Shown: one piece after another, positions 1 to 6,290 of the stretch
Layout: every line of letters begins with the position of its first letter
How positions within the stretch are numbered: the first letter of the stretch is position 1
NCBI GenBank assembly: GCA_005793785.1
Contig: SXPW01000118.1
Span: forward strand, 1-6,290
Direction of reading: 5' to 3'
DNA length: 6,290 nucleotides
Source: Actinomycetota bacterium
GTDB lineage: Bacteria > Actinomycetota > Acidimicrobiia > Acidimicrobiales > Ilumatobacteraceae
Notes under the pieces: generated by a model
What the model was told of the DNA's origin: nothing
The model's database searches: none
What the model saw: the letters and a program-made list of their open reading frames with translations, nothing else
Program-made: the position numbers and the translations under genes

Positions 1-2
1 CG

Positions 3-78
3 TGGCTCCGGGGGTGGGGGTAGAACCCACGACACAAGGATTAACAGTCCGTTGCTCTGCCAACTGAGCTACCCCGGA
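3..78 (-). tRNA. trnN: tRNA-Asn, anticodon GTT, with encoded CCA
   Basis: Read on the minus strand this is a 76-base cloverleaf. The acceptor stem is seven perfect pairs (TCCGGGG with CCCCGGA), the D stem is GCTC/GAGC, and the T stem is GTGGG/CCCAC. The anticodon GTT falls exactly at tRNA positions 34-36 (plus-strand bases 43-45), flanked by T33 and A37, so the molecule reads AAC and AAU codons. Discriminator G73 and CCA are encoded (bases 3-6). Two departures are visible: C28 faces T42, leaving a mismatch in the anticodon stem, and position 57 of the T loop is T rather than a purine. The gene starts 45 bases after the sigma factor stop codon on the same strand, so it may be transcribed together with it. 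The identity is secure; the effect of the two odd bases is unknown. Confidence 0.97.
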
Positions 79-123
79 AAGGCTGTGTCAGGCTACTCGC
101 ACGGGCACCGCATCGTCGGTGGA

Positions 124-1089
124 CTATTCGTCTTCCACGAACGAGCGCAGTCCGCTGTTGTTGTGTGGATGCCGCATGCGAGCGAGAGTCTTCTGCTCGA
201 TCTGGCGCACCCGTTCGCGGGTGATGTCCTCTTTCTCCGCAACCTCCTCGAGGGTGTGTTGCTTGCCGCTGAACTCCCCCAGTCCGAAGCGCATCGACAT
301 GATCCGCCGTTCACGCTCGGGGAGTCCGTCGAGGGACTTTTCGATTTGACTCACCAGCTCCCGCTGCACGGTCTCGTTGAGCGGATCGGCGGCATCCGGG
401 CTGGCGAGGGTCTCTCCGACGGTGAGGTCGTCCACATCGACTCCGACCGGGGCGTCGAGGCTGGCGGTCGAGAGGGTGAGCTGCTGGATCTCGAAGAGTT
501 TTTCCACCGTGATGTCGCATCGGGCGGCCACTTCCTCGGGAGTGGGATCTCGCTTCAGTTCGGCGGTGAGTTCACGCTCGGAACGCTGCACTCGATTGAC
601 GATTTCCATCATGTGCCCGGGAATTCGGATGTTGCGACCCTGGTCGGCCATCGCCCGGGTCATCGACTGGCGAATCCACCACGTTGCGTAGGTGGAGAAC
701 TTGAACCCCTTCTCGTAGTCGTACTTGTCGACGGCGTGCATGAGTCCGATGTTGCCCTCCTGAATCAGGTCGGACAGGTGCAGTTCCTTGCGGTCGTACC
801 GACGAGCAATCGACACCACGAGGCGTAGGTTTGCTCGCACCATGCGGTCCTTCGCCTTCTCACCCGCCTTGATGGTCTCGCGCAACGTCTTGCGATCGCT
901 GGCGGACAGTTTCGACTTGCCGTCCGATCGTGCGTCGTCGAGACGTTGCTGGGCCTTCTGTCCGTCCTTGACCGCCTTGCCGAGTGTTTTTTCCTCGGCA
1001 GACGTGAGCAGGGGAACCTGACCGATCTCGTTCAGGTATTGCCGAACGGTGTCGGGTGAATCGCCACCCGAGATCCTTGGTCCTCTCAC
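124..1089 (-). CDS. rpoD: RNA polymerase sigma factor, RpoD/SigA type (sigma-70 group 1 or 2)
   Basis: This sigma-70 subunit should direct core RNA polymerase to promoters. Domains in order over 321 residues: region 1.2 at about 13-40 (VRQYLNEIGQVPLLT); a lysine-rich non-conserved linker at 41-82; regions 2.1-2.4 at about 85-165 (NLRLVVSIARRY, DLIQEGNIGLM, FSTYATWWIRQ); region 3 at about 166-240; and region 4 at about 245-315 (RFGLG, TRERVRQIEQK). The tryptophan pair W137/W138 and Q141/T144, which correspond to the -10 contacts of E. coli sigma-70, are present. So are the -35 helix residues R291, E292, R293 and Q296, so ordinary -35/-10 promoters are expected. Region 1.1 is absent. The start is GTG and the stop is TAG; an in-frame TAA at 1117-1119 rules out any longer upstream version. 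It begins 7 bases after the dnaG stop. The dnaG linkage favours the primary sigma, but the size is also close to actinobacterial SigB, so the exact group is open. Confidence 0.94.
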   Translation of the reverse strand: MRGPRISGGDSPDTVRQYLNEIGQVPLLTSAEEKTLGKAVKDGQKAQQRLDDARSDGKSKLSASDRKTLRETIKAGEKAKDRMVRANLRLVVSIARRYDRKELHLSDLIQEGNIGLMHAVDKYDYEKGFKFSTYATWWIRQSMTRAMADQGRNIRIPGHMMEIVNRVQRSERELTAELKRDPTPEEVAARCDITVEKLFEIQQLTLSTASLDAPVGVDVDDLTVGETLASPDAADPLNETVQRELVSQIEKSLDGLPERERRIMSMRFGLGEFSGKQHTLEEVAEKEDITRERVRQIEQKTLARMRHPHNNSGLRSFVEDE

Positions 1090-1096
1090 GATGTTG

Positions 1097-2869
1097 TTAC
1101 GCCTCGATCGCGGAGGTTACGTCGTACAGCCATGCCAATAGGTCCGCGACCACCGAGTCTGCCACATCTCGTCCGCTCAACTGCTCCACCTTCTGTTTGA
1201 TGCCACGATCACGAGTGATGACATCCGGTGAAGTGTCGGCGACGCGGCGTGCCAATTCACGCCGTACCGCCGCCCGCAGAAGGTTGATGCCCTCCTTGCG
1301 TGGATCGGCTTGCGGCGAGACGTCGAAGACCTCCACCTGCGAGAGCAGTTCGAGCGCCTCGGGGTCGAGGTCGGCTTCTGCCTTCTCGTGGTCTCCGCGG
1401 TGGGCAAGGAGCGCCCGGAACACTCGCCGGTGTGCGTCGTTGGCGAACACTTCCTCGACCACCACTCCGGTGACATCGTCGAACTTGGCGAGCATCAACG
1501 CCAGGATGACGAACTCGGCGTTCTCGCGATTCGCAGTGGTCGTCACTCCGGACACTTCGTTGCGCGCGCGTGACGCCTCGAACTTTCGATCGACCTTTTG
1601 CACGATGTCATCGACCTGCTTCTTGTCGTTACCCCACAGTTGTTCGGCCACCTGGGTCGCGTAGTCACGCCGCACCATCACGTTGGGGTGCTCGTTGATG
1701 ATCGCAACGGCGCGTTCGGCGACACGCACCTTGTCCTCGGTGGTTCCGATTCGGGCACCGTCCAGGACACGACGAACCCGGAACGCCATGAACGGCTCGG
1801 CGTTCTCGATCGAGTCGAGGAGTCCCTGCGGGTCGCTGTCTGCAAGTTCGCCCGGATCCTTGCCGCCCTTCAGTCGAGCCACGTTGACCCGTACGTCGAT
1901 CTTCCGCTCCCACTCGTAGAAACGTTCGGCAGCCCCCTGCCCCGCTGCGTCCGCATCGAACGCCAACACGACGTTGTTGGCGAATCGCTTCATCAGTCGC
2001 ACGTGATCCTCGGTGAGTGCCGTACCGCAGGTGGCCACGGCCCGCGAGAAACCCGCCCGATGGAAACCGATCACGTCGGTGTAGCCCTCGCACACCACGA
2101 TCTGGTCCGCCTTCACCACGTCGGATTTCGCCCAATTGAGTCCGTACAGCGTCTTTGACTTCGTATAGATCTTGGACTCCGCCGAGTTCTTGTACTTGGC
2201 CGGATCCGTGCTGTTCGGCAGGATTCGACCGCCGAACGCCACCGCTTCGCCGGAGTCCTTGAAGATGGGGAACATCACTCGAGCACGAAACGAGTCCTGG
2301 AGACGTCCCCGACTGTTGGTGAACGCAAGACCACAGTCGCTCAACATGTCCGCTGTCGCGCCGAGTTCGGTTGCCAACGCGTCCCACGCATCGGGAGCCC
2401 ATCCGAGTCGGAACTGTCGGGCGATATCTCCACTCAGGCCACGTTGGCGCAGATACTCACGGGCGTCCTTCGCATCGGCCGCGGTGAGCAACCGCTGGTG
2501 GTACCACTCGACGGCTCGTTCCATGAGTTCGAACAGTTGCTTGTTCCGCTGTCGATCGCGCGAGGGTCCACCCGTCGTGTAGGTGATGGTGATTCCGGCC
2601 TTGGCCGCCAAGTGTTCGATGGCACCGACGAAGTCGAGTCGCTCGACCTCTTGCACGAACTTGAAAACGTCGCCGGAGGCCCCGCAGCCGAAACACTTGT
2701 ACCGACCCGTCTCGTCACGAACGTTGAAGGAGGGTGTCTTTTCTCCGTGAAACGGACACAGCCCGAGAAAGTTGCGACCCGCCCGTTTGAGACCCACGTA
2801 GTTCGAGATGACCGAAGAGATGGGTTGGGCGGCGCGGACCCGTTCGACGTCGTCCTCGGAGATGGCCAC
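1097..2869 (-). CDS. dnaG: DNA primase DnaG
   Basis: Primase makes the short RNA primers for Okazaki fragments and works with the replicative helicase DnaB at the fork. The 590 residues cover the full family layout. The N-terminal CHC2 zinc-binding domain has ligands C38, H41, C59 and C62 (CPFHGEKTPSF and KCFGCGASGDVF). The RNA polymerase basic domain at about 115-250 includes RARVMFPI and the motif KSKTLYGLNWAK. The Toprim catalytic core has E261 in the motif CEGYTDV, and D305 and D307 in the metal-binding AFDADAAG. The helicase-interaction region lies at about 440-590 and is poorly conserved, as is usual. The start is GTG at 2867-2869, 10 bases after the terC stop, with no recognisable Shine-Dalgarno sequence. 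This start gives the usual distance to the zinc finger, and no other start codon fits better. The stop is TAA. The C-terminus is intact, and all catalytic and zinc residues are present, so the enzyme should be functional. Confidence 0.97.
   Translation of the reverse strand: MAISEDDVERVRAAQPISSVISNYVGLKRAGRNFLGLCPFHGEKTPSFNVRDETGRYKCFGCGASGDVFKFVQEVERLDFVGAIEHLAAKAGITITYTTGGPSRDRQRNKQLFELMERAVEWYHQRLLTAADAKDAREYLRQRGLSGDIARQFRLGWAPDAWDALATELGATADMLSDCGLAFTNSRGRLQDSFRARVMFPIFKDSGEAVAFGGRILPNSTDPAKYKNSAESKIYTKSKTLYGLNWAKSDVVKADQIVVCEGYTDVIGFHRAGFSRAVATCGTALTEDHVRLMKRFANNVVLAFDADAAGQGAAERFYEWERKIDVRVNVARLKGGKDPGELADSDPQGLLDSIENAEPFMAFRVRRVLDGARIGTTEDKVRVAERAVAIINEHPNVMVRRDYATQVAEQLWGNDKKQVDDIVQKVDRKFEASRARNEVSGVTTTANRENAEFVILALMLAKFDDVTGVVVEEVFANDAHRRVFRALLAHRGDHEKAEADLDPEALELLSQVEVFDVSPQADPRKEGINLLRAAVRRELARRVADTSPDVITRDRGIKQKVEQLSGRDVADSVVADLLAWLYDVTSAIEA
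1102..1105 (-). promoter_or_regulatory. Possible weak ribosome binding site of the sigma factor gene
   Basis: GAGG on the minus strand lies inside the last codons of dnaG, 12 bases before the GTG start of the sigma gene. The spacing is longer than the usual 5-9 bases, so ribosomes finishing dnaG 7 bases upstream of the start may contribute more to initiation than this site does. Confidence 0.3.
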
Positions 2870-2879
2870 GCGCGGAAGA

Positions 2880-3896
2880 CTAGTTGCGGGGTTGAGTGAA
2901 GCCCTTGCGCTTGTTGGCGAGGATGGAGGCGACGACTCCCGTCGTGAGGAAGAGCACGATGATGGCGAGCGAGATCACCACCGGAATGTGGAATCCGCGC
3001 CAGGCAACGGTCATCTTCGCACCGACATAAATGAGGAGTGCCGAGATGGTGTGCGGCATGTACACGAAACGTTCGCGCATGTCCGAGAGCAGGAAGTACA
3101 GCGCCCGCAATCCAAGGATCGCCCATGCATTCGAGGCGAACACGATGAACTGTTCGCGGCTCACGGCCAGCACCGCAGGTACGGAGTCGACGGCGAAGAT
3201 CACGTCGGTGACTTCCACGATCACCAGCACTGCGAGGAGCGGGGTCGCGAACCGTTTGCCATCGATCTTCGTGAACATCTTCTGACCGTCGTAGTGGTCG
3301 ACCGACGGTACGAAACGTCGGAAGAGTCGCATGGTGGCGGTGTCGTTGGGGTTCGTTTCCTTGTCCTTGCCACTCACGATCTTCCAGCCGGTGTAGATGA
3401 GGAAGAGTCCAAAGACGAGGAGCAGGATCTTGAACCGATTGATGACGGCGGTTCCAACGAAGATGAATATGAATCGGAAGACGAGGGCTCCGAAGATTCC
3501 CCAGAACAACGTCCGATGCTGGTACTGCCGTGGAACCGCGAAATGCGAGAAGATGATTGCCCACACGAACACGTTGTCGACCGAGAGACTTTTTTCGATG
3601 AGGTAGGCACTGAGGTATTCCACGGCCGCCGGCCCCGCTTCGCCCTGCCCGGCGAACATTGCAGCGATGACGCCGGTGAACGCAAGACCGAGTCCGATCC
3701 AGATCGCGCTCTCGATTGCCGCCTCACGAATTTCCACCACGTGGGCCTTGCGATGGAAGACGAGCAGGTCAACCATGAGCGCCGCCGCAATGACACCAAC
3801 GAGCATCGGCCATCCCCAGGCGGGCACGTCGACGCTCACGAAATTGCCCGACTCGGAGGTAGCACCAACCAGCGCAGAGATGATCGGGGGGATCAC
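2880..3896 (-). CDS. terC: TerC/Alx family integral membrane protein, probable Mn2+ exporter
   Basis: This is a polytopic inner-membrane protein of 338 residues, a normal length for the Alx-like branch. Hydrophobic segments fall at about 28-47, 63-82, 108-121, 130-150, 156-174, 217-238, 248-271, 283-296 and 304-325. Both hallmark acidic membrane motifs are present: EKSLSVDNVFVW at 101-112 (E101, D107) and EVTDVIFAVDSVPA at 228-241 (E228, D231, D237). A charged cytoplasmic loop follows at about 175-215, and a conserved segment, NAWAILGLRALYFLL, at 256-270. Characterised relatives (E. coli Alx, the Bacillus TerC proteins) export manganese; the founding member was linked to tellurite resistance. 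The substrate here is inferred from the family only. The start is GTG with GAAGG four bases upstream; upstream in-frame codons offer no better start. No other tellurite genes are adjacent, and the 42-base leader is too short for the yybP-ykoY manganese riboswitch that often precedes this family. Confidence 0.93.
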   Translation of the reverse strand: MIPPIISALVGATSESGNFVSVDVPAWGWPMLVGVIAAALMVDLLVFHRKAHVVEIREAAIESAIWIGLGLAFTGVIAAMFAGQGEAGPAAVEYLSAYLIEKSLSVDNVFVWAIIFSHFAVPRQYQHRTLFWGIFGALVFRFIFIFVGTAVINRFKILLLVFGLFLIYTGWKIVSGKDKETNPNDTATMRLFRRFVPSVDHYDGQKMFTKIDGKRFATPLLAVLVIVEVTDVIFAVDSVPAVLAVSREQFIVFASNAWAILGLRALYFLLSDMRERFVYMPHTISALLIYVGAKMTVAWRGFHIPVVISLAIIVLFLTTGVVASILANKRKGFTQPRN

Positions 3897-3900
3897 GATG

Positions 3901-3905
3901 CCTTC
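3901..3905 (-). promoter_or_regulatory. Probable ribosome binding site of terC
   Basis: On the minus strand the bases read GAAGG, followed by CATC and then the GTG start at 3896-3894. The match to the anti-Shine-Dalgarno consensus is good, but the 4-base spacing is on the short side. It supports GTG at 3896 as the terC start over the later in-frame GTG codons at residues 20 and 24, which have no such sequence in front of them. Confidence 0.5.
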
Positions 3906-3938
3906 ATCGTAGTTGGGAGAGCAGGATGCATTCGCGGT

Positions 3939-6290
3939 TCAGCGCGTGCGATTTTTGACACCACCGATGACCGCTTGCGCGGCAGCGAGACGCGCGATCG
4001 GCACCCGATACGGCGAGAAACTCACGTAGTTCAATCCCGCTCGATTAAATAACTCAATCGACTCCGGATCGCCGCCGTGTTCGCCGCACACTCCGAGTTT
4101 GAGTTTGCGCTTCGTCTTCCGACCGCGTCTTGCGGCCAACTCGACCAGTTCGCCGACTCCCGATTGATCGATCGTGTCGAAAGGATTCCTTGGTAATAGT
4201 CCGAATTTCAGATACGCCGGCACCAGTCGGCTTTCAACGTCGTCCCGACTGAAACCAAAGGTCATCTGCGTGAGGTCGTTGGGTCCGAAACTGAAGAAGT
4301 CGGCATGGGCGGCGAGTTCGTCGGCGCGCAGTGCGGCCCGCGGCGTTTCGATCATCGTGCCGATGGTGACCTTGGGTCGCTTGGGCCGACCGGTCCGTTT
4401 CGTTCCCGGCACGACGCGTGGTGCCCCCGTGAACTCTCCGAGCACGCCCTCGACCCAGCCGCGCGCCATCGCCAGTTCGTCGTCGGTGACGACGAGCGGG
4501 ATCATCACTTCGATGATTGGTTCGAGGCCCTCGCTCGCCACCTGATCGGCGGCTTCCATCAGCGCTCGCACCTGCATGGCATACAGACCCGGTTTCAGCA
4601 CACCGAGTCGAACGCCGCGAGTTCCCAACATCGGGTTCACTTCGGACCACTCCCGTGCGGCGTGGAGAAGTTTCGACTCCTGCGAGGTGAGTCCGGTCGT
4701 CGCTCGTTGCACTTCGAGCTCGTGCACGTGCGGAAGGAATTCATGGAGCGGTGGATCGAGGAGTCGCACGGTCACCGGTAGCCCACTCATCTCGCGCAGG
4801 ATGCCGATGAAGTCGTCGCGCTGGGCCGCGCGAAGTTCCTCGAGCGCCGTAAGTTCCTCGGCGGGCGATTCGGCAAGGATCATTCGTCGCACCACCGGGA
4901 GACGCTCGGCGGTGAGGAACATGTGTTCCGTTCGACACAAGCCGATGCCTTCCGCTCCGAACTTGCGGCCCATCGCCGCATCATTGCTGGTGTCGGCGTT
5001 GGTCCGCACCTCGAGTTTTCCCTTGCGAACCTCGTCAGCCCACTTGAGGATCGTGTAGAACTCGGGCGGGGGCGTCGCCTCGACCAAGTCCAATGCGCCG
5101 AGCATGACGTCTCCACTCGCACCGTCGAGCGAAATGGTGTCGCCTTCGCGTACCACCACTTGACCCACGACGAATCGCCGTCCGTCGATCTGCATCGCGT
5201 CGGCACCCACCACGGCCGGTGTTCCCCAGCCGCGCGCCACCACCGCGGCGTGACTGACGAGTCCCCCGCGAGCGGTGAGGATGCCCTCGGCGGCCATCAT
5301 GCCGTGCACGTCCTCGGGACTGGTTTCTCCGCGAACCAGGATGACGGGTTCTCCCCGTTTTGCAGCTGCGGCTGCATCGTCGGCGGTGAAGTACACCTTC
5401 CCGACCGCAGCACCGGGCGAAGCCCCCAAACCTTTGACGATCGGCGTAGTGGTCGTTCGAAACTGCGGGTGCAACACGGCGTCCAGGTGCGCGGACGTGA
5501 CGCGCATCAATGCTTCCTTCTTGGAGATTTTCCACGAGCGCTTGCCCTTGCCACCGGGCGAAACCATGTCCACCGCCATGCGCAGGGCCGCTGCGCCGGT
5601 GCGTTTGCCCACTCGGGTTTGCAACATCCACAACTTGCCGTCCTCGATCGTGAACTCGGTGTCGCACATGTCCTTGTAGTGGTGTTCCAACTTGGCGAAG
5701 ATGTCGAGCAACTGCACGTGGACGTCGGGGAAATGTCGGTGGAGCGCCGTGAGGTCCTCGGTGTTGCGGATGCCGGCCACTACATCCTCGCCCTGGGCAT
5801 TGACGAGGAAGTCGCCGTACGGCTCGTTCTCCCCCGTTGCCGCATTGCGTGTGAAGCCGACCCCGGTGCCCGATCGGGAGTTTCGATTGCCGAACACCAT
5901 TGCCTGGACGTTCACTGCGGTACCGAGGTCGTGACTGATCTTCTCCCGAATTCGGTACGCGACCGCGCGGGCGCCGTTCCACGAACGAAACACGGCCTCG
6001 ATCGCGCCGCGCAATTGCTTGGCGGGATCCTGCGGGAAGTCCTTGCCGGTGACGCGCTTGACCTCGGTCTTGTAGTGCTCGCACAACTCCCGCAGCGTCG
6101 AGGCGGGAAGTGCCGAGTCGTGCTCGACGCCATTGGACGACTTCGCCGATTCGTAGGGACCCTCGAAGAGATGACCGTCGATCCCCAGCACGATGCGCCC
6201 GTACATGGCGATGAATCTTCGATAACTGTCGTAGGCGAATCGCTCGTCATTCGTCGACGTAGCAAGGCCGACGACGCTCCGGTCGTTGAG
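3939..6290 (-). CDS. ppdK: Pyruvate,phosphate dikinase, N-terminus beyond the window edge
   Basis: PPDK interconverts pyruvate + ATP + Pi and PEP + AMP + PPi in the cytoplasm, serving gluconeogenesis or PPi-linked glycolysis. The frame stays open to base 6290 (residues before Met at 6204-6206 include NDERFAYDSYRRFI, a typical PPDK stretch), so the internal Met is not the start. About 783 codons are visible, and roughly the first 100 residues of an about 880-residue enzyme lie outside. The ATP-grasp part carries SWNGARAVAYR, TAVNVQAMVFG and INAQGEDVVAG-like LVNAQGEDVVAGIR. The swivelling domain has GGLVSHAAVVARGWG, with the phosphorylated His encoded at 5250-5252. The PEP/pyruvate barrel has GLCRTEHMF, RLLDPPLHEFLP, NPMLGTRGVRLG and GVCGEHGGDPESI, with the catalytic Cys at 4086-4088. 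Oddities are FGPNDLTQ, where Ser or Thr normally precedes ND, and basic insertions near 5529-5555 and 4368-4421. The stop is TGA, and terC follows after 42 bases. The gene is intact as far as seen. Confidence 0.97.
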   Translation of the reverse strand, partial: LNDRSVVGLATSTNDERFAYDSYRRFIAMYGRIVLGIDGHLFEGPYESAKSSNGVEHDSALPASTLRELCEHYKTEVKRVTGKDFPQDPAKQLRGAIEAVFRSWNGARAVAYRIREKISHDLGTAVNVQAMVFGNRNSRSGTGVGFTRNAATGENEPYGDFLVNAQGEDVVAGIRNTEDLTALHRHFPDVHVQLLDIFAKLEHHYKDMCDTEFTIEDGKLWMLQTRVGKRTGAAALRMAVDMVSPGGKGKRSWKISKKEALMRVTSAHLDAVLHPQFRTTTTPIVKGLGASPGAAVGKVYFTADDAAAAAKRGEPVILVRGETSPEDVHGMMAAEGILTARGGLVSHAAVVARGWGTPAVVGADAMQIDGRRFVVGQVVVREGDTISLDGASGDVMLGALDLVEATPPPEFYTILKWADEVRKGKLEVRTNADTSNDAAMGRKFGAEGIGLCRTEHMFLTAERLPVVRRMILAESPAEELTALEELRAAQRDDFIGILREMSGLPVTVRLLDPPLHEFLPHVHELEVQRATTGLTSQESKLLHAAREWSEVNPMLGTRGVRLGVLKPGLYAMQVRALMEAADQVASEGLEPIIEVMIPLVVTDDELAMARGWVEGVLGEFTGAPRVVPGTKRTGRPKRPKVTIGTMIETPRAALRADELAAHADFFSFGPNDLTQMTFGFSRDDVESRLVPAYLKFGLLPRNPFDTIDQSGVGELVELAARRGRKTKRKLKLGVCGEHGGDPESIELFNRAGLNYVSFSPYRVPIARLAAAQAVIGGVKNRTR

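Noticed and set aside
106..121. Inverted repeat CACCG/CGGTG with a 6-base loop just after the sigma stop codon
   Set aside because: The stem is only 5 pairs and no T-tract follows on the minus strand, so it cannot be called an intrinsic terminator. A stem of this size is likely by chance in GC-rich DNA.
52..828. A plus-strand open frame (about 258 codons) antisense to the sigma gene and the tRNA
   Set aside because: It starts inside the tRNA gene and has no recognisable domain. The opposite strand carries a clear sigma-70 protein with all conserved regions, so this is a shadow.
2434..3564. A minus-strand open frame (about 376 codons) overlapping dnaG and terC in another frame
   Set aside because: It spans two well-supported genes out of frame, and its product has no plausible fold or motif.
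3897..3938. A manganese riboswitch (yybP-ykoY type) in front of terC
   Set aside because: The gap is only 42 bases and shows no conserved riboswitch structure. An element further upstream would have to lie inside the PPDK coding sequence.
2808..4052. A long plus-strand open frame (about 414 codons) antisense to terC
   Set aside because: It lies wholly opposite terC and the ends of its neighbours. Its product is a run of His, Asp, Glu and Arg without any domain pattern, as expected for the antisense frame of a GC-rich membrane protein gene.
1..6290. CRISPR array, insertion sequence, phage genes, toxin-antitoxin pair or other new system
   Set aside because: No spaced direct repeats, terminal inverted repeats, transposase or integrase motifs were seen. 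Almost every base belongs to one of five well-known genes, and gene direction and base use look uniform throughout. The tRNA at the left edge could be an integration site, but no integrase or att duplicate is visible.

Overview
The window is a compact block of housekeeping genes from a moderately GC-rich bacterium. Everything that can be supported lies on the minus strand, so the genes run right to left. The primase and sigma proteins look actinobacterial: the primase N-terminus follows the mycobacterial pattern, and the short sigma resembles actinobacterial SigA/SigB proteins. The order PPDK, TerC, DnaG, sigma, tRNA-Asn would fit a deep-branching actinobacterium such as the Acidimicrobiia. 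That placement is an inference from memory of protein patterns and was not tested by any search.

Layout in order of transcription: (1) 6290-3939, pyruvate,phosphate dikinase, entering the window without its N-terminus. (2) 3896-2880, a TerC-family integral membrane protein, probably a metal (Mn2+) exporter. (3) 2869-1097, DnaG primase, complete. (4) 1089-124, an RpoD/SigA-type sigma-70 factor of 321 residues without region 1.1. (5) 78-3, tRNA-Asn(GTT) with an encoded CCA end. The gaps between them are 42, 10, 7 and 45 bases, with no stretch long enough to hide another gene and no convincing internal terminator. Co-transcription of at least terC-dnaG-sigma is likely. All three complete protein genes start with GTG.

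The dnaG-sigma pair is the core of the classical macromolecular synthesis operon, which links replication priming to transcription initiation. Here the position taken by rpsU in enterobacteria is occupied by terC and, before it, the PPDK gene of central carbon metabolism. Nothing suggests that PPDK or TerC share a pathway with the two information-processing genes.

I looked on both strands for an undescribed system, mobile element, CRISPR array, riboswitch or repeat family and found none. The points worth a second look are small: a tRNA with two departures from the usual pattern, an unusual proline in a conserved PPDK active-site motif, start sites that appear to depend on translational coupling, and the domain content and group of the sigma factor.
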